A DNA stretch of 64,000 bases from Fimbriimonas ginsengisoli Gsoil 348 (GTDB lineage: Bacteria; Armatimonadota; Fimbriimonadia; Fimbriimonadales; Fimbriimonadaceae), in assembly GCF_000724625.1 (NCBI RefSeq), contig NZ_CP007139.1, forward strand, positions 434,001-498,000, written 5' to 3'. How positions within the stretch are numbered: the first letter of the stretch is position 1; every line of letters starts with the position of its first letter. This document shows, piece by piece, positions 17,306-25,738 of the stretch. The notes beneath the pieces were generated by a model that saw nothing but the letters and a program-made list of their open reading frames with translations, did not search any database and was not told the DNA's origin. The translations under genes were made by a program, and so were the position numbers.

Positions 17306-18642
17306 TTGACTTCCTCCACGAGTGGCAGGCCAGCCGCGCGAAGCAGGCGGACGTAAGCGATTTGACGTTCGTAGAGCGCCTGGGCAAGGTCTCGCCGGGC
17401 CTGCGTCAGTGCCTGCATCGCGTCCAAAGGCTCGACGAGAATCGCTTTTCCGTTCGCGTAGCGAAGAGCCGCCACCTCGTAAGCAGAGGTGGCCGCTACC
17501 ACCGATGACTTTGCCGAAGCGACGTTAGCGTTCGCAGTGTCGAAATCGATGTACGACTCCCGTACCTCGCGTTGCACCGTGAGCTCGATCTGGCGAACAT
17601 TAGCTCTCTCGCGCTCCCTTATCGACCGAGCCCGGGAGACATCGGCCCGGCGCTGGCCGCCGTCGAACAGCGGGATGCTGATGGTCAGACCAATGCTGGC
17701 GCCCCGGCTCCCCGCCTGATTGGCCGCGTCGGCCATTGCGATTCCGTACACCTGCGGTTTTTGAGACCCCTCCAACGCCCTTACGTCCGCCTCGGATGCG
17801 CGCAGCCTGGCTCTTGCGGCCAAGATCGACCCGCGCCCAGAGAGCGCTTTGGTTAGGTAGCCGGCGAGTTCTCCACGACTTATCTCCCGGTCAAGCGGAT
17901 CCGTAAGAGCGACGGCGGTATCCAGATCAATCCCCATCGCCTCTTTCAGCATGAGCAGCGACTTCTTCCGCTCGCCAAGGGCGGCGGTAAGCGCACGTTG
18001 ACTTTGCGCGAGCTCCGATTCCGATCTCTGCACCGAAGCCTCGATACCTTTGCCTGCTTCGAACTGAGCGCGGGTGGTGCGGACCAGCTCGGAACCCGCT
18101 TCGACGCGAGCCTGGGCGGCGGAAGCCGTTTCCGCAGCCAAAAGCGCTCTCAAGTAGGCATCTACCGCTTTCAGAGATGCTTCGGCCTGAGTCTCCCGCA
18201 GGTCGTATTGGGCCGCGGCGGCGATTTCTTGAACCGATCCGACCTGGGCGTTGAGCAATCCACCCGTGAGTAACGGGATCATCAGCATGACGTTGGCGTC
18301 CAATAACCCTCCCGAGGGCGCCAGCAAAGCATAGGCCGGGTCGACTCGCGGCGCTGAGGGATAGATGGCCCCGTAACTTCCCGCCGTGGCGAAGCCGTTT
18401 AGGGACGCGCTTGGCCGAAGTCGGGATTTTGCCGAACGAATCGCCTCCCGTGCCGCCTCCAGATCCGCCTGAGCGCCCACAACGGCCGGGTTATTCTTCG
18501 CCGCCGCTTCTACGGCCTGCGCCATAGACAAGGGATGGCCAGATTCCGAACGGGTCTGGGCTTGAGCAAAGGAAATGAGAGTGCCGAAAAGGGCCCAAGC
18601 CAGCGGCGTTGCCCATCTCGAATGTACGGTTGTGGTGGAAAT
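17302..18642 (-). CDS. TolC-family outer-membrane efflux channel (start codon non-standard or damaged)
   Basis: The outer-membrane duct of the RND system. Two TolC repeats are seen: LSMAQAVEAAAKNNPAVVGAQADLEAAREAIRSA at the start and ANVASAKSSVVAATSAYEVAALRYANGKAIL near the end. The first standard start codons in frame are TTG 18537 and ATG 18531, but they would cut off an obvious signal peptide (WATPLAWALFGTLISFAQAQ) encoded just upstream in the same frame. That frame opens after a TGA at 18658-18660 and contains no ATG, GTG or TTG before the peptide. An ATT at 18642 has GAGG 6 nt upstream and is the best candidate; an indel beside an out-of-frame ATG near 18625 is the alternative. Its stop overlaps the adaptor start. 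Confidence 0.85.
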   Translation of the reverse strand: MSTTTVHSRWATPLAWALFGTLISFAQAQTRSESGHPLSMAQAVEAAAKNNPAVVGAQADLEAAREAIRSAKSRLRPSASLNGFATAGSYGAIYPSAPRVDPAYALLAPSGGLLDANVMLMIPLLTGGLLNAQVGSVQEIAAAAQYDLRETQAEASLKAVDAYLRALLAAETASAAQARVEAGSELVRTTRAQFEAGKGIEASVQRSESELAQSQRALTAALGERKKSLLMLKEAMGIDLDTAVALTDPLDREISRGELAGYLTKALSGRGSILAARARLRASEADVRALEGSQKPQVYGIAMADAANQAGSRGASIGLTISIPLFDGGQRRADVSRARSIRERERANVRQIELTVQREVRESYIDFDTANANVASAKSSVVAATSAYEVAALRYANGKAILVEPLDAMQALTQARRDLAQALYERQIAYVRLLRAAGLPLVEEVK

Positions 18643-18707
18643 AGCGGACCTCGCGAGTCATCGGAACGTGGGCTCCGCCGCAACGCGGCCGGAGCCTCCG
18701 AGGAGAC

Positions 18708-19178
18708 TCAGCGAGTGGGGGGCGCCCGCCCGGAATGATCCGCCTGAGCGATCCGAGACGGAGGACCCGAATCGGTACCGACGATGCCGGGCTCGTAGGC
18801 GGTCGCCGGAACTTCTTCAAGTGCCGGATGGGGGGCCAGCGCGAGCACGAGGACGCAAGCGACCAGGGGAATCGGATGTGAGGTGGCGGCGGTTGGCGCA
18901 AAGGTGGCGCTCACCCGCGTCTCGCATCTGCACCCCGACGGAACAAGGGAGACCGTTGGTCGACTTGCGGCCTTGCGACAGCAGGAAGGTTTGGCAACCG
19001 GAAGTCGCGCGCCCATCGCGCCATGCGCGCAGCAAGGCATCCCGCAAGTGGCGATCGGCACCGGCGCGCGATTCGGCATGACGCACACCGCCTGCTTGGC
19101 TCCGACCGGCATTGAAGCCAAAATCAGAATCAACAAGCTGAGGAGCCTGAGCGCCAATGCGTTGTAGTTGCGCACCAC
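18708..19178 (-). CDS. Small Cys-rich secreted protein, paralogue 1 (heads the RND operon)
   Basis: A 156-residue protein with a signal peptide/TM leader (ALRLLSLLILILASMPVGA). Nine cysteines follow: C32, C45, C49-C50, C66-C67, C83, C85 and C108. A hydrophobic stretch (IPLVACVLVLALAP) and the tail EPGIVGTDSGPP...GRAPPTR complete it. It is a clear paralogue of the protein at 25739: the core C-x12-C-x3-CC is identically spaced, a CC pair and a CxC pair follow, and the EPGIxGxDSGPP tail is shared. Start at GTG 19178 (a second GTG at 19175) is chosen by that alignment and by GATACT just upstream. Inferred role: periplasmic metal binding or delivery. No named family was recognised. Confidence 0.75.
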   Translation of the reverse strand: MVRNYNALALRLLSLLILILASMPVGAKQAVCVMPNRAPVPIATCGMPCCAHGAMGARLPVAKPSCCRKAASRPTVSLVPSGCRCETRVSATFAPTAATSHPIPLVACVLVLALAPHPALEEVPATAYEPGIVGTDSGPPSRIAQADHSGRAPPTR

Positions 19179-19182
19179 CGTT

Positions 19183-19188
19183 AGTATC
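19183..19188 (-). promoter_or_regulatory. -10-like GATACT of the Cys-rich / TolC / RND operon
   Basis: GATACT ends 4 nt before the first GTG and 7 nt before the second. The stretch ATACTAACGGTGGTGCG is nearly identical to the same position in front of the paralogue at 26197. Confidence 0.45.
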
Positions 19189-19302
19189 TCAGGAAACGTC
19201 GAGAAAAGGCTCGGTGTTCCGGCGGCGCGGGATTCGTGAAGGTAGCTGGGCCGCATGCACGGGCGGGCCCCTTTACAAAACCAGCTTGTGGGCCGAGTTC
19301 GG

Positions 19303-19500
19303 TCAAGGTCTTGCATCGCTGTCCCGCCGGTGGATCCGGTACATGCCCCATCCGTGAAGAAGAATCCCGATGACCATAACGACGATGGAATACACGCCTA
19401 TCGAATCTTTAAGTAAGAATCCCAAGCCGAAACCGATGAACCCAGCGCCGAAAACGGCTGCCTGGTATTCCAATGTGCTTGCCGTCGTTAGCTTCGCCAT
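19303..19500 (-). CDS. Small two-helix membrane protein (65 aa)
   Basis: Begins at ATG 19500 (MAKLTTASTLEYQ), 5 nt after the stop of the 29-residue gene, and has two TM segments: AAVFGAGFIGFGLGFLL and IVVMVIGILLHGWGMY. The tail is basic (RIHRRDSDARP). No family was recognised. Position places it as third gene of the CPD-type P1B ATPase operon, so an accessory role in that pump is the simplest inference. Confidence 0.65.
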   Translation of the reverse strand: MAKLTTASTLEYQAAVFGAGFIGFGLGFLLKDSIGVYSIVVMVIGILLHGWGMYRIHRRDSDARP

Positions 19501-19505
19501 TTCGT

Positions 19506-19595
19506 TTATTGAATCAGTCGAAGGAGCGCAATGACGAGGAGGCCGCCGAGCACAATCCAACAAAGCCAGTACATCGCTTGTTTGTAAATTTCCAT
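19506..19595 (-). CDS. 29-residue single-TM microprotein
   Basis: ATG 19595 to TAA 19506-19508 encodes a 29-residue peptide: MEIYKQAMYW, then the hydrophobic stretch LCWIVLGGLLVIALL and a short RLIQ tail. It begins 6 nt after the ATPase stop and ends 5 nt before the next gene, so it fits tightly between two genes. Tight packing plus a well-formed TM helix argue that it is real. Small single-helix peptides are known as P-type ATPase and oxidase accessory subunits, but similarity is not demonstrated. Confidence 0.5.
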   Translation of the reverse strand: MEIYKQAMYWLCWIVLGGLLVIALLRLIQ

Positions 19596-19601
19596 GAGCG
19601 G

Positions 19602-21686
19602 CTAGGCGTGGATGAACCGCCGCTCGGATGTCCGAAGCATAACGGCATTGACGGCGACAAAGATCGAGGAAAGTGACATCAAGAGCGCGGATACCTCCGG
19701 CCGAAGCGACCAGCCTAGGTTCGAGTAGAAGACTCCCGCCGCGATGGGGATGGCGGCGAGGTTGTAGACGCTGGCCCAGGCCAGGTTCTGCTTCATTTTT
19801 CGCACCGTCGCCTTGCTGAGGATGATGGCGTTGACGGCATCTAACGGGTCCGATTTCATGAGGACGATGTCGGCGGCCTGGATTGCCACGTCCGTTCCAG
19901 CTCCGATCGCGACGCCGATGTTGGCCTGAGCAAGAGCCGGCGCGTCGTTGATGCCGTCGCCTACCATGGCCACGAACCGTCCTTCACCTTGAAGCTCCTT
20001 CACCTTGGCGGCTTTCTCTTCGGGTCGCACAGCGGCGAAGTAACGTGTTATGCCGACCTGCTCGGAGACCGCCTTGGCCGTCGACTCGTTGTCACCGGTC
20101 ATCAGCACTACCTCGACGCCGCGCGACCGCATTTCTTCCACGAACCGCTTCGAGGTGGCTTTCACGGGATCGGCCGCGGCGACGACCCCAAGAACCCGGT
20201 TACCGACCGCGACGAAGATTGTCGTACGTGCCTTGCCCGCAAGCTGCGCTTCGAGTGGCTCAAGGGCCGAAATGTCCAGGCCGGCTTCGGCTAGAAGAGC
20301 CTTCTTACCCACCAGCGCCGTCTCGCCGTTGACCTGCCCACGAAGCCCCGCTCCCGCGACGTTTTCGAATGACACTGCCTCTGGAATCGTCCCACGAGTT
20401 TTCGCCTCCTCCAGGATGGCGATCGCGAGCGGGTGGCTCGATGCCCGCTCGAGGGCGGCGGCCACCAAGACCAACTCATTCGCATCCACGCCGGCCAGCG
20501 GCAAGATCTCGGTAACCCTTGGCTTGCCCTCGGTGAGCGTCCCCGTCTTATCGACGGCCACTACGTCGACCTGCGCAGTCTGCTCCAAGGGCACCGCATC
20601 TTTGATCAGAACGTTGTGCTTCGCCCCCAGGCCGATACCAACCGAAACAGCGGTTGGAGTTGCGAGGCCCAGCGCATCCGGGCATGCGATGACGACTGCA
20701 GAGATGGCAAACGTAAGAGCGGTGATGAAACCGGCGCCTGATCCGTAGCGCCAAGCGAGAAACGTGATCACCCCAGAGCCCACGGCGAGGACGACCAAAT
20801 ACCCTGCGGCCCGGTCGGCAAGTCGCTGCCCCGGCGCCTTCGATTCTTGAGCCGCTTGAACGAGCTTCGTGATCTGAGCCAGAACCGTATCGCCACCGAC
20901 TTTAGTGGCGCGGTAGGTCAAGCTTCCAGAGGTATTCACCGAGCCTCCCACGAGCAAGTCTCCAATGGACTTCTCGACGGGGATGCTCTCCCCTGTCACG
21001 AGCGACTCGTCCACGGAAGACTTCCCGCTGACGACTTCGCCGTCGACCGGCACCTTTTGCCCTGGCTTCACTCGCAGCACATCGCCGACCTGGACCGAAC
21101 TGGTCGGGACCTCATGCTCAGTGTCACCGCGCACCACCAGCGCCATCGGTGGGACTAGGTCGAAGAGGGCGCGAAGGGCGTCGGACGTTCCCCGGCGAGA
21201 CTTCATCTCCATCCAGTGCCCGAAGAGCACGAAAGTGACCAGCATCGCCGCCGCTTCAAAGTACACCTCAGAGCCTGGGATGAGGACGAGATATAAACTC
21301 GCGAGATAGGATGCGAGAACTCCGGTGGCGATCAACACCGACATGTCGAGCTTTCGCTCTCGAATGGCTTCATAAGCTCCCGCGATGAAGATCCAGCCCG
21401 AGTAAAACACTACCGGCGTGGCGAGGACCAGCATCACGATGTGTCGTAAGTGCCCTTCCATGGGCAGCCACATCGGTAGACCCGGCACGTGGCCCGAGAT
21501 GATCAGAAGCGGAATGGAAAGAACGAGCGCCACCAAGAACCGGCGGCGCATATCGACTTCCATCATCTTCGCGGCGGCGGTATCCGAAACGGCCCCGTGG
21601 TGATGCCCGTGTGCGTGCACCATCCCCACGTGCTCGTGAGTCTCGGACCTGCTGCCCTGAGATGACGTCGACCTCATGTTGCACAC
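19602..21686 (-). CDS. P1B-type heavy-metal ATPase with CPD transmembrane motif and His-rich N-terminus
   Basis: A 694-residue inner-membrane cation pump. There is no HMA domain; the N-terminus is His-rich ([15 protein letters not shown], about 17-31), as in CopB-like ATPases. Core motifs: TGES (231-234), CPD (335-337, in [14 protein letters not shown]), DKTGT (379-383), SSHPLA and [10 protein letters not shown]. The metal-binding motif is CPD, where CopA has CPC and CopB has CPH, so specificity cannot be read across. The start may be GTG 21686 or ATG 21677. Two tiny membrane-protein genes follow within a few bases. It sits between the two operons headed by the Cys-rich paralogues. Confidence 0.9.
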   Translation of the reverse strand: MCNMRSTSSQGSRSETHEHVGMVHAHGHHHGAVSDTAAAKMMEVDMRRRFLVALVLSIPLLIISGHVPGLPMWLPMEGHLRHIVMLVLATPVVFYSGWIFIAGAYEAIRERKLDMSVLIATGVLASYLASLYLVLIPGSEVYFEAAAMLVTFVLFGHWMEMKSRRGTSDALRALFDLVPPMALVVRGDTEHEVPTSSVQVGDVLRVKPGQKVPVDGEVVSGKSSVDESLVTGESIPVEKSIGDLLVGGSVNTSGSLTYRATKVGGDTVLAQITKLVQAAQESKAPGQRLADRAAGYLVVLAVGSGVITFLAWRYGSGAGFITALTFAISAVVIACPDALGLATPTAVSVGIGLGAKHNVLIKDAVPLEQTAQVDVVAVDKTGTLTEGKPRVTEILPLAGVDANELVLVAAALERASSHPLAIAILEEAKTRGTIPEAVSFENVAGAGLRGQVNGETALVGKKALLAEAGLDISALEPLEAQLAGKARTTIFVAVGNRVLGVVAAADPVKATSKRFVEEMRSRGVEVVLMTGDNESTAKAVSEQVGITRYFAAVRPEEKAAKVKELQGEGRFVAMVGDGINDAPALAQANIGVAIGAGTDVAIQAADIVLMKSDPLDAVNAIILSKATVRKMKQNLAWASVYNLAAIPIAAGVFYSNLGWSLRPEVSALLMSLSSIFVAVNAVMLRTSERRFIHA

Positions 21687-21821
21687 AGGAAAAGATCGTC
21701 ACGTACCGACACCCGAAACCGGCGTATCCGAAGGATCCAAAGCAGTACACCGTTATCCGAACAGAAACTACGGTGATGCGCTGCAAGAATGAGGCAGAGC
21801 CCCCTAAGTAGTCCACGATCA

Positions 21822-21854
21822 AGAAGGCCGAGGCGCCCGAGGCCCCGGCCTTCT
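21822..21854 (-). terminator. GC-rich hairpin downstream of the Cys-pair / barrel operon
   Basis: AGAAGGCCG and CGGCCTTCT form perfect 9-bp arms around 15 nt. On the minus strand it follows the stop of the barrel gene by about 125 nt and precedes the ATPase gene. There is only a weak T run, so rho-independent termination is probable but not certain. Confidence 0.5.
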
Positions 21855-21978
21855 ATTAGCAAGTAACGCCACTACTTTGCCAGTGTGGACCTCCGGTACC
21901 CCAGGCGATGTACGCCACCGTAACCGCGAGATCTACGTTTCCGAAGGCCATCGGTCTTATCCTCTGAACGGGGTCGGC

Positions 21979-23697
21979 TTACATGCCTCCCATCCCCGGC
22001 ATGGAGTGCTCGCCGGACATTTCGTGCTTCATGCGGCTCGGACGGACGCGAAGGAAGACGCCCAGCGTCACCGGGTTCTTGCCGTAGAAGGGCTCCAGGC
22101 TAGACGGGAACGAGTAGAGGCCCGCATACGCGCCGATGCCGATGTCGAACCCGTTCCGCGACGCCACGTTGTGCACTCCGCCGAAGATGAGCTTATTGAT
22201 GTTGTAGCTGCCGGGTGGCACACCGACCAGCTCGTCTTTGTCGACGTTCTCGTAACGGGCGAAGATCGACGTGGGACCGTGGAAAAGGGTTGCCTCGAGC
22301 AAGTAGGCGTTCGAGTCCTGTCCTGCCTTGATATTTCGTCCGAACGCTCCCGTGACGGACAGGTTGTCGCCGTTGGCCAGGGGGCGGCTGTATATTCCCG
22401 CAAAGGTGATGCGGTGTTGATCGACACCCGGCTCCTTGCTCTCCGGCGAGTTGAGATATCCGTACGCCGCGTTGAACGACAGATCCCGGCTCGGATTATA
22501 GGTGATCCGCGCGGAGGCGGAATTCAGGCTGATCGGGTCGGGCGAGTATCGGTTCTCGTCCGGCTCGTGGCCATTGAAGGCGCTCGCTTCGAGTTGCCAT
22601 TTGTCCGTATTAACGCCCGCCGTCACGACACCCCAAGAGATATGGGTGGCGTCGAACCAGTGGTGCGTAATCGGGGCTTCCGGATTCTCCATCCCGCTCG
22701 GGCGGTGAAGATACATCGGTCCGCCGAAGGCCGGTTCGCCCACCGGCCCACCGTACACAAACCACCGCATGCCGCTCTTAACCGGATGACTGTAGGAGAC
22801 GGTGAGCTCGGAAATCAGGTCATGCGGATGTTGCCGGTCGACCAAGGGCTGGCCGTGGGCGGTCTCGCCGGTCTGGAAGAGGTTCGGATATCCCCGTTGA
22901 CCATTAATAATCGGGTCGGCGGAGACCATGAGGTTCAAGCCGAGCGTCCCGCCGCCGGTCTCCCGACGCGCCATGAGCATCGGCATCGAATTCGAGAAGA
23001 ATTGACTGTCGCCCCGCTTTCCTCCCGCGTCGGTGTAGTTCAGGGTGGCCAGTCCCATTAGCGAGAGGTCGTATCGCCCCTGCTTGTTGAGCGGCTTCAT
23101 GAACATCGGCGAGCTCTCGGGAAGCCAGCTCGTTCCGGAACCCTCGCGAGACATCGACCACGGGCCGAGCTTGCCCATCATGCCGCCCATTTCGTCGCCG
23201 TGCTCCATCCCCGCCATGTGCTGGTGGTCCATCTCCTTGCCTTCGCGCTGCGACCATTCGGCAAGGGTAAGCGGTTTGGCCTCTTTGTACTGCGGATTCT
23301 CCGCGACGTAGCGTCGGAACCCTTCTTCCGAGACGAAGGCGCGTGACCACCGGCTGCAAAACGCGTGGTCGCCCTCGACCTCGAGAAAGACGAGGCCGGG
23401 CAGGTTGCTTGTCCAATTCCCTTTGTCGTCGGACGTGAGCACTAAAGACTGTTTTGGATCATCCGTCGGCGCGCGAACCTCGGCTTTACCCGGGTACTGC
23501 GCCGATAAGTCGCGGGCGCACAGCATGCACCTCACGGGGTACGTCTTAGCGCCGATTTTCACCGTGACAAGCCGAGAGCCGGTCGCCTCGACCGGTATCG
23601 GAATGCCGCAGTGCGCGCAGTTCGGCATCTTCTGAGCCGACGCAACGGCCGCGGCGAGCAAAGCCGCGGCCACTCCTATCCCCTTGATTGTTCTCAT
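21979..23697 (-). CDS. Outer-membrane beta-barrel with N-terminal Cys-pair domain and Met/His-rich linkers
   Basis: A 572-residue exported protein. After a signal peptide (ALLAAAVASAQ) comes a domain with C27-x2-C30, C57-x2-C60 and C114, which aligns with the whole mature protein of the gene immediately upstream. A Met/His-rich linker follows (MDHQHMAGMEHGDEMGGMM, about 156-174), then about 380 residues of beta-barrel with GPWSMSREGSGTSWLPESSP and DRQHPHDLISELTVSYSHP. The end is again Met/His-rich (RMKHEMSGEHSMPGMGGM). I recognise this barrel type as an uncharacterised family often seen with copper-resistance genes. Its ATG overlaps the upstream TAA (TAATG), implying coupled translation. Inferred role: copper handling at the outer membrane. 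Confidence 0.8.
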   Translation of the reverse strand: MRTIKGIGVAAALLAAAVASAQKMPNCAHCGIPIPVEATGSRLVTVKIGAKTYPVRCMLCARDLSAQYPGKAEVRAPTDDPKQSLVLTSDDKGNWTSNLPGLVFLEVEGDHAFCSRWSRAFVSEEGFRRYVAENPQYKEAKPLTLAEWSQREGKEMDHQHMAGMEHGDEMGGMMGKLGPWSMSREGSGTSWLPESSPMFMKPLNKQGRYDLSLMGLATLNYTDAGGKRGDSQFFSNSMPMLMARRETGGGTLGLNLMVSADPIINGQRGYPNLFQTGETAHGQPLVDRQHPHDLISELTVSYSHPVKSGMRWFVYGGPVGEPAFGGPMYLHRPSGMENPEAPITHHWFDATHISWGVVTAGVNTDKWQLEASAFNGHEPDENRYSPDPISLNSASARITYNPSRDLSFNAAYGYLNSPESKEPGVDQHRITFAGIYSRPLANGDNLSVTGAFGRNIKAGQDSNAYLLEATLFHGPTSIFARYENVDKDELVGVPPGSYNINKLIFGGVHNVASRNGFDIGIGAYAGLYSFPSSLEPFYGKNPVTLGVFLRVRPSRMKHEMSGEHSMPGMGGM

Positions 23698-24206
23698 TAG
23701 TTTTTCAGCGCCGCCGCTACCATTTCGGTCAGGGACATAGACTTCGATTTCTCCGCTCCGTTCCCCTTCACGTACTTATCGAATCCTTCTTTGGCGTGGA
23801 AGGCGCGGGAGAGCTTTGCGCACTTATCGTGGCTGTCGAAGTCGTTCAGGAACACTACTCCGCTCTCAGGGACCAGCTTCCCTTCGCTCTCCTTGACCGC
23901 GGCCCACTTGCCCGCCGTCCGCGTTAGCAGCACCGGCTTCCCCTTAGTCTCCGATGGGGCGTAGACGACGAGGTCGCCGTCGTATTTCTTGGAGTCGGCG
24001 ATGGCGCAATAGACGCAGCGGTACTCGATCTTCTTTCTTCCGAATCGTAGAACGACCTCGTTGTCCTGGGTCTTCGTCCCTTGCACCACCTTCATCCCGC
24101 AAAGCGGGCATGGGACCTCGTGTACACGAACCATATTCGCCGGCACGATGGCGGCTCCGGTCATGACGAAGAGTCCAATGGCGAGAATCCTAATTGTTTT
24201 ATTCAT
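23697..24206 (-). CDS. Secreted NosL-like Cys-pair protein
   Basis: A 169-residue protein with signal peptide (IRILAIGLFVMTGAAIVPA). CPLCGM (33-38) resembles the CxxCGM metal site of NosL-type Cu(I) chaperones; a second pair RCVYCA (64, 67) and C129 in SHDKCAKLSRAF follow. The pattern CxxCG-x(25-28)-CxxCA...HxxC-x3-SRAFxxxEGFxxYV is shared with the N-terminal domain of the barrel protein encoded next. ATG 24206 has GGAG 7 nt upstream. Inferred role: periplasmic copper chaperone or reductase partner of the barrel. NosL membership is suggestive only. Confidence 0.7.
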   Translation of the reverse strand: MNKTIRILAIGLFVMTGAAIVPANMVRVHEVPCPLCGMKVVQGTKTQDNEVVLRFGRKKIEYRCVYCAIADSKKYDGDLVVYAPSETKGKPVLLTRTAGKWAAVKESEGKLVPESGVVFLNDFDSHDKCAKLSRAFHAKEGFDKYVKGNGAEKSKSMSLTEMVAAALKN

Positions 24207-24234
24207 TTTGTAACTCCAAGTTTGCTGGGGATCC

Positions 24235-24387
24235 TCACCGGGTTCCCCGCTTCTTCTTTGCCGCGCAGCTTCCACAGCCGCAGTCAGGCTTGCCACCGCC
24301 GATTCCCAGCCCCAGGCTGCGCAACATGTGTCTTCCGATGAAGAAGATGCAGAGCGCCAGGACCGTACCGACGATGACGATTTCCAT
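24235..24387 (-). CDS. 50-residue single-TM protein with DCGCGSC tail (FeoB-associated Cys-rich type)
   Basis: ATG 24387 overlaps the stop of the preceding gene as TGATG, and the frame ends at TGA 24235-24237. The product is one TM helix (MEIVIVGTVLALCIFFIGRH), a Gly-rich hinge and DCGCGSCAAKKKRGTR. This resembles the small FeoB-associated Cys-rich membrane proteins (helix, then CxCxxC, then basic tail), but no feoB is present in the window. Position between secreted Cys-pair proteins suggests transfer of a soft metal at the membrane face. Confidence 0.7.
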   Translation of the reverse strand: MEIVIVGTVLALCIFFIGRHMLRSLGLGIGGGKPDCGCGSCAAKKKRGTR

Positions 24388-25676
24388 CACTTGACCTCGA
24401 ACACGAACGGTAGGGTGACGACCTTGCCGTGGCGCTGGAACTGGGCCCAGGCTTTGTAGATTCCCGGCTTCGGAAATCGGGCGGTGAACCGGACTTCGCC
24501 TTGGCGAATGAGCTTAGCGGCCGCCGCGTCCTCGGCCGGGTGACTGTGGACGAACGCTTGTCCGTCTTGATGGATGATCATGAGGTGGCCGTGGGCGCCG
24601 AGGTACGGTTCCAGATCGTTCACCGGCTGTCCGGTCGCCTCATCGCGGAGATGGAAGCTGACGACTGTGGTCTTGCCGATCGGGATCGGCGTCTCGGTCG
24701 GCTGGAACTCGGCGACGATCCCGTCGACGGCGACCTTTCCTGTCGTGGGGGCCAATTTCTTGCTCCAGTTCCCGCCCGGCCCGGCGACGTGGACGGAGGT
24801 AGAGATCACCTGCGACCCCTTATCTTTGGGGGCGACGTCGGCAAAGACCAGGTAATCGCCTCCCGCAGGAAAAGTCTGGGGCAACCGGAATGAGCCGTCG
24901 GCCTGCTGCTCCGGATGCTCGTGGGCGAACCAACCCAGGTCTTTGCTGACTACGATCAGGTGGATCAGCTTCGTATGCGCCACGTCGAAATCGCGGACGA
25001 TTTGGTCCGTCTTCGTGTCTTTGATTTCTAGATGGAGGTCGATCGGCTGACCGGCGCGCGCGTCCTTCGGAAAGTCAAGCATCTCGACCGAATACGGCTT
25101 CGGCTTGGCGATGCTTCGTCGAGCTTCCGCGTCGTTCACATTAACGCTGAAGGAGGTCCGAAGCGGCTTCTCACCGGGCGGGGTGAGCAAGAGACCGACC
25201 TGGAAAGTTCCCCCGTGGGGGAAGAAGAGCTCTACGCCGTAGTCTCCGGGAACGCCCTCGCTGTGGATTTTTGGCCGAACCACCGGCATCCCGGGCATGC
25301 TTGGCATCGTCACCGTCGCTCTCGGTTGAGCGTTCGGAACTCCCCGCTTTCCTTCGATTGGATCGCTGTGGGTCGTGTCGGAAAGCCGAAACTCAACGTC
25401 GACCTGCTCGCCGGCGAAGAGCCCCTCTTCCGGCACGCGAAGCTCGACGAGATACTTTCCGACTTGCGCCTTGGTGGCCGGCTTCGCCGGCTTGGCCGGG
25501 CGGCAAGCAGAGGCGGCGACCCCACACTTGCACACGGCGCATTTCTTGGCCAAGTCCGATTTGGACTTCACGACGATCTTACGATCGCAGTGAACGCAAA
25601 GAAACGACGACGTTTGGGCGCGAGCGCCGGCTACGGCGAGTACGAGCGCGAAGCTCGATAAAAACGGTTTGAACAA
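24387..25676 (-). CDS. Secreted multi-domain YtkA/FixH-like protein with N-terminal Cys cluster
   Basis: A 429-residue exported protein. The signal peptide (FLSSFALVLAVAGARA) is followed by a Cys cluster resembling a zinc ribbon: C27, C30, C46, C49, C51, C58. Three immunoglobulin-like YtkA/FixH-type domains follow. The first contains MPSMPGMPVVRPK, the second HLIVVSKDLGWFAHEHPE, the third HLMIIHQDGQAFVHSHP; the Met and His motifs are candidate Cu(I)/Cu(II) ligands. The start is TTG 25676 with GGAG 7 nt upstream. Similar proteins are commonly seen next to copper genes, but a biochemical role is not known to me. It is second in its operon. Confidence 0.75.
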   Translation of the reverse strand: MFKPFLSSFALVLAVAGARAQTSSFLCVHCDRKIVVKSKSDLAKKCAVCKCGVAASACRPAKPAKPATKAQVGKYLVELRVPEEGLFAGEQVDVEFRLSDTTHSDPIEGKRGVPNAQPRATVTMPSMPGMPVVRPKIHSEGVPGDYGVELFFPHGGTFQVGLLLTPPGEKPLRTSFSVNVNDAEARRSIAKPKPYSVEMLDFPKDARAGQPIDLHLEIKDTKTDQIVRDFDVAHTKLIHLIVVSKDLGWFAHEHPEQQADGSFRLPQTFPAGGDYLVFADVAPKDKGSQVISTSVHVAGPGGNWSKKLAPTTGKVAVDGIVAEFQPTETPIPIGKTTVVSFHLRDEATGQPVNDLEPYLGAHGHLMIIHQDGQAFVHSHPAEDAAAAKLIRQGEVRFTARFPKPGIYKAWAQFQRHGKVVTLPFVFEVK

Positions 25677-25738
25677 TTAAATACTCCGGTTGCGGTAAGT
25701 CGTGCGTAGACGAAGGCGGAGCGATGAGCTCCGCGGGG

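Noticed and set aside
21611-21811. Plus-strand 66-codon frame between the ATPase and barrel operons
   Set aside because: No leader, domain or Shine-Dalgarno; it overlaps the ATPase start region on the other strand and has atypical composition.
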